DNA from: JBEKOF01 sp049513975
GTDB lineage: Bacteria; Verrucomicrobiota; Verrucomicrobiia; Limisphaerales; Palsa-1400
Assembly: GCA_049513975.1 (NCBI GenBank)
Contig: JBEKVM010000034.1
Span: 20,487 to 84,486 of the forward strand
Direction: 5' to 3'
Length of the DNA: 64,000 nucleotides
In this document: positions 16,223-25,800 of the stretch, piece by piece
How positions within the stretch are numbered: the first letter of the stretch is position 1
Layout of the letters: each line of letters starts with the position of its first letter
The notes under the pieces: generated by a model
Told to the model about the DNA's origin: nothing
Seen by the model: only the letters and a program-made list of their open reading frames with translations
The model's database searches: none
Program-made: the position numbers and the translations under genes

Positions 16223-17434
16223 ATGCGCAAAATTGATCTAAACAATTTTCAGGTGGCGACGAGCGAAACGGTGCGCGACATCAACAGCCGCATCGTTCTC
16301 AATTTGGTGCGCAAACATCAACCGGTTTCGCGGGCGGATTTGATGCGCTTCTCCGGTTTGCAGCGCAGCACTGTTTCCGCCATCGCCGGGCGGCTTCTGG
16401 CCGAACATTGGTTGAAGGAAGGGGCCGTGGGAGATTTGCCGCGCGGGCGCAAACCGACTTTTCTGCACCTCAACGCCGAGCGCTGCGGGGTGATTGGCGT
16501 GGACGTGCAGCCGGCGACCACGACCATGGCGGTGGCCAGCACGGAGGCGGAGTTGTTGGCGCAGGAATCCATGCCGACGCCCAAAGATCCTGCCGAGTTT
16601 ATTTCCCGTTTAAGCCGCCGCGTGAAGGATTTGATCCGGGCTCATCCCAAAAGCTCCTATGAAGGGGTCGGCATCAGCCTGCCAGGGCGGATAGACGCGA
16701 TGACGGAGCGCCTGCTATTTGCCCCGACCCTGGGGTGGAATGACCTGGACCTGAAAACCCCGCTGGAACACGCCATCGGGCTGCCGGTGAAGCTGGAGAA
16801 CTCCGCCAACGCCTGCGCCCTGGCTGAATTATGGTCGGGGCGGCTGACCGAGGGCGCGCGCAATGTGGTGGCGGTGACGGTTTCGGATGACATCGGAGTG
16901 GGCATGATCATGAACGGCCAATTGGTCCGCGGCTCGACGGGCATGGCCGGGGAGTTTGGGCATGTGGCGCAAATGCCGGGCGGCCCCAGGTGCAGTTGCG
17001 GCAACAACGGTTGCTGGGAAGCGCTCGCCTCCAACGCCGCCGCGGTGCGCTATTTCGCGGAGGCCACTTCCGTTCCCAAGGGCGAGATCGGCTCCAAAAG
17101 CGACATGGCGCGGGTCCCGTTCGCGGACATCCTGCGGCTGGTGGAACAAGGGGACCCCAAAGCCTGCCGCGCCTTGCACCGCATGGCGCACCATTTGGGC
17201 ATCGGCATTGCCATGCTGGCGACCGGTCTGGCGCCGGATGTGTTGGTCGTGGTGGGAGAAGTGACGCGGGCCTGGGAAAAAGTTGAGCCGGTCGTGGCGG
17301 CGGTGGTGCGGCGGCGGCTGTCGGCGCGCGCCTCCATCCGGATTGTGGCGGGCGATGCGGAGTTGCAGCCGCGGTTGCGCGGCACCATCGCGCTGGTTCT
17401 ACAGAAGCACTTTGTCGCTCCCTCCATCGCATGA
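16223..17434 (+). CDS. ROK-family transcriptional repressor (NagC/XylR/Mlc type)
   Basis: This 403-residue regulator has an N-terminal winged helix (residues about 18-80: RIVLNLVRKHQPVSRADLMRF and STVSAIAGRLL) followed by a sugar-kinase-like ROK domain. His247 in GEFGH and Cys257, Cys259 and Cys264 in the CSCGNNGCWE motif form the family zinc site. Repressors of this type release DNA when a sugar or sugar phosphate binds. Its position between the uronate genes and the xylan locus suggests it senses xylose or a xylan-derived sugar. A palindromic site lies 34 bp upstream of the start and another just before the next gene, which fits autoregulation and control of the AraC gene. Ligand not known. 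Confidence 0.9.
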   Translation: MRKIDLNNFQVATSETVRDINSRIVLNLVRKHQPVSRADLMRFSGLQRSTVSAIAGRLLAEHWLKEGAVGDLPRGRKPTFLHLNAERCGVIGVDVQPATTTMAVASTEAELLAQESMPTPKDPAEFISRLSRRVKDLIRAHPKSSYEGVGISLPGRIDAMTERLLFAPTLGWNDLDLKTPLEHAIGLPVKLENSANACALAELWSGRLTEGARNVVAVTVSDDIGVGMIMNGQLVRGSTGMAGEFGHVAQMPGGPRCSCGNNGCWEALASNAAAVRYFAEATSVPKGEIGSKSDMARVPFADILRLVEQGDPKACRALHRMAHHLGIGIAMLATGLAPDVLVVVGEVTRAWEKVEPVVAAVVRRRLSARASIRIVAGDAELQPRLRGTIALVLQKHFVAPSIA

Positions 17435-17472
17435 GCACAACAAAACAAACTAATGCTGCGGAATTTGCAGAT

Positions 17473-17493
17473 ATAGTTCGCAAGCCGAACTAA
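17473..17493. promoter_or_regulatory. 21-bp palindromic operator candidate, site 2
   Basis: TAGTTCG-CAAGC-CGAACTA is a perfect 7-bp inverted repeat inside a 21-bp site, 19 bp before the AraC-type gene ATG and about 40 bp after the ROK stop. It matches site 1 (16168) in length and in the right half. A well-formed GAGGA ribosome-binding site lies between it and the ATG. Confidence 0.65.
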
Positions 17494-17512
17494 TTCACCT
17501 TGAGGACATCCG

Positions 17513-18124
17513 ATGAATAATGATGCCAGAGAATACGTCGGATCCAATCTTGCAAACCTGAGAGTGCTGCCCGCCCTGGGCGCCGGGCGGCGTCAGGGGG
17601 AACAGGAGCGGCCGCCAAGCCGGGCCAGATCGGAAGGCGCGCGCAAAATCGAGCAGAGCATTCATTACATGATGCAGCACCTCAACCACCCGCTGCATGT
17701 GGCCCAGTTGGCGGAAGCGGCCCACACCTCCCCGTCCCATTTCTTCGTGCTCTTCAAGCGCTCGGCGGGGCTTTCACCCATTGACTATTTCATCCGGTTG
17801 CGCATGCGGCAGGCCTGCCGGTTGTTGGCGGCCACGTCCATGAGCGTCAAGGAGGTCGCGGCGGTTCTGGGGTACGACGATCCTTTCTATTTCTCCCGCC
17901 TCTTCAAATCCGTCAACGGCACGCCCCCCACCAATTACCGGCTGAGGATAAAACTATCGGACCAGGGGCAAAACCCGGGCGCGAGGCCGCAGGGGGTGGA
18001 AGAGGTGTTGTTGCCCCCGCTTCCGCTAACGCAACATTTCGAACAAAACGCCTCTGGTGCAAGGACTCATTGCGAAGAACAAAACAACCTCCGGCCCGCC
18101 CGAAGGACTGTGTCACTGCTTTGA
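17513..18124 (+). CDS. Short AraC-family transcriptional regulator
   Basis: The protein has 203 residues with only the double helix-turn-helix domain, at about residues 44-145: LNHPLHVAQLAEAAHTSPSH and SVKEVAAVLGYDDPFYFSRL, ending in GTPPTNYR. The usual N-terminal sugar-binding or sensor domain is missing; the first 43 residues look disordered. The tail after residue 150 is also disordered. It could act constitutively, with dosage set by the operator just upstream, or with a partner. A GAGGA box before ATG 17513 fixes the start. It is downstream of the ROK regulator by 79 bp and upstream of the pseudopilin/GH30 block. Confidence 0.88.
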   Translation: MNNDAREYVGSNLANLRVLPALGAGRRQGEQERPPSRARSEGARKIEQSIHYMMQHLNHPLHVAQLAEAAHTSPSHFFVLFKRSAGLSPIDYFIRLRMRQACRLLAATSMSVKEVAAVLGYDDPFYFSRLFKSVNGTPPTNYRLRIKLSDQGQNPGARPQGVEEVLLPPLPLTQHFEQNASGARTHCEEQNNLRPARRTVSLL

Positions 18125-18152
18125 GGATAACCCACAAAATCCAATCAAAACT

Positions 18153-19717
18153 ATGAACCCGGTCTCATCCCCGCTCCAAAGAAACAGGAGCGGTGGTTTC
18201 ACCCTCATCGAATTGCTGGTGGTGATCGCCATCATTGCGATTTTGGCGGCGCTGTTGTTGCCCGCCTTGTCCATGGCCAAATGGCGCGGCTCTTGGATTC
18301 ACCAGCTTCGAGTGCGATGTGATGTTTGACTCAAGCTCCGCAACTCAGACCAATGCGATCTCGGGCCTGGTGTATTTCGGCAACCTGCAGTTCGGACAGC
18401 GCATTGCACCGGGCTATGGCCAGGATTATTATCCGGGCGTCGTTGTCGTTCCCCAGTCCATGTCCAACCAGTGGGTTCACGCCAAGCTGAATCTTAGCAC
18501 GAGCGACACGGCCTTAAGCGACATCGCCGACGTCCTCGTTCACATTTATGGGCCTTTTGGATCAACCTCAGGTCAACCCAACACGGATTTAATCGGGCCG
18601 GTCAAGTTCTGGGTGGACAACATCAAGTTTAAAGCCCCGCTCGCCCTTCCCCTGATCCCGCCCCCCTCGGTGAAAATCGCCGAGGCCAAGCCGGGCACGG
18701 CGCGATTCTTCGGCGTGGGACCACAGTACACACGCACCATCGTTGCCTCGCTTGACCCGAATCAGTCCTGGATTGGCAGCATCAGCGACACCGGCGATCC
18801 GAGCGTTCCTTTTACCTCGCCTGTGAGCTACTCTTTCACGCTCAGCCACATTCGCCACCCAGCCCAACGTTCAAACCGGCATCTGGCTGGTGCAAAACGA
18901 CGCGGGAACCTACAACGGGAGCGACTACACCCTGGCCACGGAGCTTTGGCTCGAGATTCTGGGCAACGGCGCCAACGGCGTCACAGGCAACATCGCCTGG
19001 AAAGCCAACGATCCCGGCTCCAATCCGACCAACACCGTGCTCCAGTTTACCAACAGGGTGGGCGTGGGCACCTGGACGCTGACGTTCACCGGGGAGACCA
19101 ATGGCATGCTCATGGCGCCGGGTTGGACGACCGGCTCCAACTTCACCATCCCGGATCCCACTATCGCGACCGATTTCGCCAATCCCTTGAGGGCTGTTTT
19201 TGGAATTGAAGACAACAATGCCACCGCCGTCGGGGCCTACGACGACTTCACGCAAATCAGCACGACCAATGTCGGCGGCGCGGGTGGGACTCCTTATAAC
19301 ATCCTGGACGTGTTTGCCAATGACACCATCATTGACACGACCAGCAATTGGACCTTCCAATTCAACACCGGCGCTCCCACCGGCTATTACCAGATAACCA
19401 ATGCGGCTGCCAATGGCGGTGCCGGATTTACTTCCGCTTATCCGGCCAATACCAACACGACCATCATCCTGGTTACCACCAACACTCCGTTCTGGATCAC
19501 TTGGAATGTCACCACCAATGGGTACGGCCTGGCGGAAAGCACCAACGGCGTGTTGCCCATCACTTCCCTGGTTTCCCCGGCCTCTCTCAGCGGATACAAC
19601 GACGTGCAGCCACAAATTATTGCCGGCGGCACGAACTGGGCCTTGATTCCGCTGGATTGCCTCCCCGCGACCAATCAAGCCTACTTCCGGGTGGTAAATC
19701 CGCCTCCGCAGAATTAG
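18153..19717 (+). pseudogene. Frameshifted chimera: pseudopilin leader joined to a secreted beta-sandwich protein
   Basis: From ATG 18153 the frame encodes a type II pseudopilin N-terminus (GGFTLIELLVVIAIIAIL, then LLLPALSMAK) that stops at 18329. At about 18287 another frame begins with GFTSFECDVMFDSSS and matches the N-terminal beta-sandwich of the adjacent GH30 protein (LTNFSCDVMFASAS), including GQDYYPG and VHIYGPFG plus FWVDNIKF. Near 18845 the reading moves by one base again (SYSFTLS, then ATFATQPNVQTGIWLVQND) and runs to a stop at 19717 with the C-terminal ending PATNQAYFRVV. Thus one gene is spread over three frames. Either a deletion fused two genes followed by decay, or sequencing errors are present. 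A terminator follows at 19743. Confidence 0.7.
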
Positions 19718-19742
19718 GGTAGGATTGGCTAAAAGGTTTCAG

Positions 19743-19774
19743 GAAGGCGCCGGGAAACCGGCGCCTTCTTTTTT
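19743..19774 (+). terminator. Intrinsic terminator
   Basis: Perfect 11-bp stem GAAGGCGCCGG / CCGGCGCCTTC with a GAAA loop, followed by six T residues. It lies 25 bp after the stop of the frameshifted gene and 30 bp before the GH30 start, so the two are transcribed separately. Confidence 0.93.
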
Positions 19775-19803
19775 CGGTGGGCGCCATTTCAATCGGAACG
19801 CTA

Positions 19804-22257
19804 ATGAACGTGATTGGATGTAATTCGGGATCAGGCCGATGGCGGCGGAATACCGGGAGGGCGGCGCTGGCGGCCGGATGGGTGTTGGTCGTCTTCAGTC
19901 CCGGCGCCCGCGCCCAGGCGGTGACCAACTATATTGACCAGTTCAATCCGGGCGGCACGGGCGGTTACAACTATGCCTCTGGCCAAATCACCAACGTCTG
20001 GGACAACTGGTTCGGAGGCGCGTTCCAATCGCTCGTCTGGGACCCCAATAATGACGCCAACAACGATCCAGGCTCAGGCTCCATGAAAATCACCGCCAAT
20101 TATGAGTCCGCCAATAACCAGATCGAAATTTGGGACGAGGGGCAGATCAACCCGCCGTTGAATGGCTACTTGCTGACCAATTTCTCCTGCGACGTCATGT
20201 TCGCCTCCGCCTCGGCCGCCACGGTCAACGGGAGCGGGCAAACCATTTATGGCCATCTGCAGTTTGGCGCCAGGACGCCCACTTACGGCCAGGATTACTT
20301 CGGGAGCGTCGAGGTCCCGGCGGGCTTCAACGGCTGGACGCATGTGAACATTCCGATCAACGCCAACACCGATGCGAATCTGGCGGGCATTGTGGATGTG
20401 CTGATTCACATTTACGGGCCTTACTATTCCGGTTCACCACTGAGCGGGTCGTCAACCTTCTGGGTGGACAACATCGCCTTTTCCGGCCCGGCGCCGCCGC
20501 CCTTGTCCACCAACTGTTACATTGACTCTAGCAACGTCTTTCAACGGATTGACGGCTTTGGAGCGTCGTCGGCCTGGAATGGCGGCATCTCCACCACCCA
20601 GGGCAATCTTCTGTATTCAACCAACACCAACATCGTTTACACGGACAACCTGGGTGCCAGGAGCACCAACAACGGCATCGGCCTTTCCCTGTTGCGCAGC
20701 CGCATCGTGCCCGGAGGCGCCACCATCGAGCACGGCATCATGCAGCAGGCGCAGTCCCTTGGGGCCAGGGTTTGGAGCACGCCCTGGAGTCCGGCCGCGA
20801 ACTTCAAGAGCAACACCAACATCAACGGCGGCAGCTTTGTCGGCACCAGCAACAATTACTACGCCTACGCCAGCCAGATGGCCGGGTATGTCGCCTCGAT
20901 CAAGCGCAACTACGGCATCAATCTCTATGTCATTTCCATCCAAAACGAGCCGGACGCCAACGTCACCACTTACGAATCGTGCAATTGGACGGCGCAACAA
21001 ATTCATGATTTTGTCCCCTTCCTTTACAACGCCCTGGCCGCCAGTAACGTCAGCGCCACCAAAATCATGCTTCCCGAATCGCAGAATTGGCAGGATTACT
21101 CCAATCTGGCTCTCCCCACCTTGACCGACCCCGTCGTGGCCGCCCACGTGGCCATTCTCGCCGACCACAATTACGACGGCGCCAACGGGCCGGCCGTCTT
21201 GACCAAGACGACCTACGGCAAGGCCCTCTGGGAAACGGAAGTCTCCATTCTCAGCGGCAGCGACAGCAGCATCACCAACGGCGTCTATTACGCGCAACGG
21301 ATTTTCCTTTTCCTGACGCAGGCCCAGGCCAGCGCCTGGCATTACTGGTGGCTCATCAGCCTCGACAGCACGGGTAACGAGGGACTCCTGGACAACCACG
21401 CCGCTCTTACCAAACGCCTCTTCACCCTTGGCAACTACAGCCGCTTTGTCCGCCCCAACTACTATCGCATCGGCGTCAGCAACACCAGCGCCGCCTTGAT
21501 CAGCGCCTACAAAGACTCCGCTTCCCCAAACTTCGCCATCGTGGCGGTCAACACCAATGCCACGGCGGACCAGCCGCAAACCTTCATCCTCACCAACTTC
21601 ATCACCACCGGCTCGGTCGTTCCGTGGATCACTTCGGCCGCCCTGTCCCTCAGCAACCAGCCTCCGCTGGCGGTCAACGGCAGCTCCTTTGCTTACACCC
21701 TGCCCTCTCTCAGCGTCGTCACCTTCGTCGGGCAGGCCAGCACCAACACCGCGCCCGTGCTGGCGCCGCTCGCCGACCAAACCATCAACGCCGGCGTTAT
21801 CCTCCTGCTCACCAACAAGGCGACGGACGCAGAATCCCCGCCGCAAACTCTCACCTTCAGCCTGTTGGCCGCGCCTTTCAACGCCACCCTCGACAGCGCC
21901 AGCGGCCTTTTCACTTGGCGCCCGCCCGTGACCCGGGCCGGCGCCACCAACCCGGTGACCGTGAGGGTGACCGATAACGGCCTGCCGCCCCTCAGTGCGA
22001 CCAACACCTTCAACGTCATCGTCAATCCGCTCACTCCCGTCCTCCTCGGCCCCATCGGGTCGGACGCCGGCGGCGGCGTCAGCATCCCGGTGACCGGGCC
22101 GCGCGGGCCGGACTATACTCTGCTCATGGCCACCAATCTGCCCGCCGCCCATTGGCAGCCATTATTCACCACCAATTCGCCAGCGCTGCCGGTGACACTG
22201 CTGGACACAAACCACGCCGACACGGCGCGGTTCTACCGAATCCAGATCGGGCCATGA
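19804..22257 (+). CDS. Secreted GH30-family xylanase with N-terminal beta-sandwich and C-terminal Ig-like domains
   Basis: This 817-residue exported enzyme has a signal peptide with RWRR and a hydrophobic stretch ending ARAQ (about residues 10-40). A beta-sandwich, carbohydrate-binding-like domain follows (about 45-235). The GH30 (beta/alpha)8 domain starts at VFQRIDGFGASSAWN (residue 245). Glu382 in SIQNEPD is the expected acid/base and Glu479 in LWETEVS the nucleophile. The GH30 beta-domain follows (to about 640), then an Ig-like/cadherin-like domain (NTAPVLAPLADQTINAG) and a terminal domain ending RFYRIQIGP. GH30 enzymes of the XynC type cut xylan next to glucuronate branches. ATG 19804 is chosen because it begins a proper signal peptide; a GTG lies nine codons earlier. 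Confidence 0.88.
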   Translation: MNVIGCNSGSGRWRRNTGRAALAAGWVLVVFSPGARAQAVTNYIDQFNPGGTGGYNYASGQITNVWDNWFGGAFQSLVWDPNNDANNDPGSGSMKITANYESANNQIEIWDEGQINPPLNGYLLTNFSCDVMFASASAATVNGSGQTIYGHLQFGARTPTYGQDYFGSVEVPAGFNGWTHVNIPINANTDANLAGIVDVLIHIYGPYYSGSPLSGSSTFWVDNIAFSGPAPPPLSTNCYIDSSNVFQRIDGFGASSAWNGGISTTQGNLLYSTNTNIVYTDNLGARSTNNGIGLSLLRSRIVPGGATIEHGIMQQAQSLGARVWSTPWSPAANFKSNTNINGGSFVGTSNNYYAYASQMAGYVASIKRNYGINLYVISIQNEPDANVTTYESCNWTAQQIHDFVPFLYNALAASNVSATKIMLPESQNWQDYSNLALPTLTDPVVAAHVAILADHNYDGANGPAVLTKTTYGKALWETEVSILSGSDSSITNGVYYAQRIFLFLTQAQASAWHYWWLISLDSTGNEGLLDNHAALTKRLFTLGNYSRFVRPNYYRIGVSNTSAALISAYKDSASPNFAIVAVNTNATADQPQTFILTNFITTGSVVPWITSAALSLSNQPPLAVNGSSFAYTLPSLSVVTFVGQASTNTAPVLAPLADQTINAGVILLLTNKATDAESPPQTLTFSLLAAPFNATLDSASGLFTWRPPVTRAGATNPVTVRVTDNGLPPLSATNTFNVIVNPLTPVLLGPIGSDAGGGVSIPVTGPRGPDYTLLMATNLPAAHWQPLFTTNSPALPVTLLDTNHADTARFYRIQIGP

Positions 22258-22259
22258 AT

Positions 22260-22579
22260 CACGCAAATCAAACCAGGAGAACACCGTCTATGCGGAAGAT
22301 AATGCCAAGGGCTCTTACCCCTCATTCCCCATCGCGGGCACGGACGGAGAAAATCCGACGGATGTTTCCACCGGAATGGCGCCGGCCCTTCTTCCTTACG
22401 GGCTTTCAGTCTCCATGTGGTTCTGTCCGGTCAGGACGGAGGACTTTGACAAGGCCAACACCCTCTTCGAGGCGACTTATCACCACCCGATTCAAACCGG
22501 CCATGTGGACACCCACTCTCTGCCAAACATCCAGTGGCAAATGACGGGGAACAGCGGCGCGCAAAGCTGGTTCTATTGA
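22260..22579 (+). pseudogene. C-terminal remnant of a pseudopilin
   Basis: Read in the frame TVYAEDNAKGSYPSF ... LLPYGLSVSMWFCPVR ... NSGAQSWFY, this lacks any start or prepilin leader. It resembles the second half of the type II pseudopilins that follow (MYAxDN, then a WxCP segment). The missing N-terminal half is of the kind left at 18153-18286. It may be the other end of a pseudopilin gene that was broken up when the GH30 block was inserted or rearranged. Confidence 0.55.
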
Positions 22580-22881
22580 AACCAGAGGATTCTCCATGAA
22601 AATCGTAGTTTTATCCATTGCATTGCCACCCGTATATTGGCACAATCAGAAGCACGCCCACATATGGCCCTTGGCAGTCGTCCATGCCAGCGAAAGATAG
22701 CTGATGAATTTGCTCACGGCCGAAACTAATGCCGCCATCGCAAACGCAAAACCGGGCCAGATCAACCGTTGCAACAACCGCAAAAATGAAACACCTGGGA
22801 AAGCTCCCATTTTTGATCGTCATTGATGGGTAGTCCGCTTCCCAAGCCAGGCAACCAGGTAAAAAATCAAATGAAATCCTT
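22580..22881. other. Intergenic region, nothing recognised
   Basis: This is 300 bases with low coding signal, including a 34-codon frame (MKIVVLSIALPPVYW...) with no known relatives by eye. It contains the promoter and leader of the PATR gene, presumably toward its right end. No hairpin terminator is visible. Confidence 0.4.
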
Positions 22882-25800
22882 ATGAAAAAGCAAATCATGC
22901 CGTATCTGTCCTTCGTCCTCATTGTTTTGTGCAGCGTCTTCGCCCCGGCGGCGGCCTTTGCCCAGCCAAATGGAAATGCAACCCAAACCTTAATCTGGAC
23001 TGGCGGACCTGCTGGAATTGGAACGGATATTGACTATAGCACCAATTGGGGTCTCAGTGCCAACGGTGCGATAGCCACCCTCACCCAGTTGGAGTGGAAC
23101 GGCCTCGTGGCCGGTAATCTGAATTTGACTTACAACGCCGGCGTTCTCGCCAGCGGCGCCGGAGGGAATGGTTATTTTCTTTATCTTACGGGGAATCAAA
23201 CCGGTTCGGTAACCATCGGTACTACGGATGCGACTTCCCAGCCTCTTGCCATAACCAGCATCCAAATTGACGAAGGCGCCGGGGCGTTTACCTTGGGGGG
23301 TGACGCCACACACACTATGGAGTGGATTGGCCGGCCGGGCGGGGCCTTTCACGGCCTGACCAACAACTCAGCGAACACGGCCACCATCACTTCAAACCTT
23401 TTCTTTCAGGCAGGCGCCGGCGCCGTCTTCACGTTGGACTTTGCCGGATCAGGCAATTGGGCGGTCAGCAATTACCTTGGCAACAACAACGGCCCCACCA
23501 TCACCATCCAAAAAGACGGTTCCGGCACGTTGACCTGGACTCCGTGCGGTTATGTTGATGCCGACGGTATTACCTCCCCTATTACCATCAATCAAGGCCT
23601 GTTTGTTCTCGCGGGCTATCACCCCAAAATCAACACCCAGGTTATCGTTGTCATCGGCGGCGCGATTTTCGACTTCAATGCTCCTTCGCAAGCGCAGACG
23701 CTTGCCGGCCAAATTGCCGGCGCGGGCCAGGTTCAGGTGGACAACGGCACACTCACGCTGGCGGGCGCAAATACCTTTACTGGCAACTTGGTCCTCAACG
23801 GCGGCACGGTGGTTGCCGACAGCGCCGAGACCCCCACGGTGCAAGGCCCGCTCGGTGAAGGCAACATCATTGTATTTAACGGCGGCACGCTGGAATTCAC
23901 TTCCATCGACTTCGCCGATTACTCTGCGGTGTTCAGCACGGCGCCGGGCCAGTTGTACAACTTTAATGCCAACGGGCAAAACCCGGTGTTGGCGACAGGA
24001 CTGACCAGCAGCGGCGGCTCGCTCAGCTTGACCGGTCCCGGCTCGCTTACCCTGGCAGGCATAAACACTTACAACGGAGGGACTTTAGTCAACTCCGGCA
24101 AACTGATAATTTCAGGCACGAATTCCGGCACCGGCAACATCACGGTGGCCAACAGCGCGTCTCTCGGCGTTTACGAAAACGACGCGCAAGTTACGCCGAC
24201 GGCGCTGGTTGTGGGCACAACCTCCGGCGCGACCCTGGAATTCAACAACCTCACCAACGCAACGACCCCGCCTATTGCGGCTGGCACCGTTACATCCGGC
24301 GGCGTCATCACCATCAACATCAACAGCGGCACGTTCACCGCCGTTGGCCAGACCTTTCCGTTGTTCTCGTGGTCCAGCGGCACGGCCCCGGCGGTTCAAC
24401 TTGGGCTTGTGACTGGCGCGGGGGGCTTCCTCTCCACCAACGGCACTACCATCAAATTTAACGTTACCGCCCTTGCGTATGATTGGACCGGCCTGAACAA
24501 CCACTTCTGGGACACATTCACCACGGGCAACTGGATTGCCAATGGCCAGTCGGCCGTTTTTGCCAACGGCGGCCCGGCTGTTTTCAACGACAATGCCACT
24601 GGAACAACCGCCGTGACCTTCAACGCCGTTGTTTCCCCGTCCAGCACTACTTTTAATGACACCACATTGGCTTACAACCTCGGTTCAACCTCCGCAGGTT
24701 ATCTCGCTGGCAGCGGCGGCTTGATCAAGCAAGGCGCCAACACCCTCACGGTCTATGGCGGTTACGATGCCAACACCGGCCCCACGACCCTTCTCGGAGG
24801 CATGGTGACCGTCGGCTCGCTGGCCAACGGCGGTTTGCCCAGTGACATCGGCGCCGCGAACAACAGCGCCGCAAGTCTGGTGCTCAACGGCGGCGATTTG
24901 CAATACACCGGCCCCGGCGCGGGCATTGATCGCTTGTTCACCATCGGCACCGCCGGCGGCACGATTGACGCCTCGGGTTCTGGCGCGCTGATGTTGACCA
25001 ACACCGGCTTGCTCGCCATGAGCGGCTCCGGCGCGCGGGTGCTCACTTTGACGGGCACCGACACGGAAACCAACGTCCTCGCCGCCGTGCTCTCCGACAG
25101 TGGCCTCGGGACTCAGGTGGCGGTCAGCGGTACGACCACCTGGGCTTTGACCGCGAACAATACAAACACCGGCCTCACCACGATTAATCCCGGCGCGAAG
25201 CTCCAAGTCGGCCTGGGCGGCGCAAGCGGCTCCCTCGGCGGCAGCGTCAAGGACAACGGCGTGCTCGTCTTCAACAATTCCGGCACTGTGACCAACGGCC
25301 TCATCAGCGGCACCGGCTCCGTCACCGTGCAGACCGGCACGGTCGTGCTGTCCTCTAACAACACCTATAATGGCGGCACAACCGTCAACGGCACCTTGCA
25401 AATGGGCACCGGCGGCGCCGGCGGCGCGTTGTTCGACAACGCCTCCTTGGTTAATAACGGCCTGGTCATCTTCGACTGCACGGGTGGCGCTACTCTGGTG
25501 AACACCTCCGTCACCGGAGCGGGAAATTTTATTTTTCACAAGGGTTTCACGGAGCTTGCATTTTACAACGACAATTATACCGGCTGGGTGCAGATTGACC
25601 CGGGGGCGACGTTCCAGCCTTCCTATGGCAATACCGCCGGCGTTGCCGGCCCGTTCGGCGTTTCGGCCATCACCAACAACGGCACCTTGTTCATGACCAG
25701 GCAGGACGCAATTGTGCCCACTTCGGCCGGAGGCCCACCCGTCGTCTTCAGCATCCCCGCCAACATCGTCGGCTCGGGTAGGGTGGTCAAAGAAAACAAC

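Noticed and set aside
20617..22152. 511-codon open frame on the - strand opposite the GH30 gene
   Set aside because: Shadow of a gene with intact signal peptide and catalytic residues.
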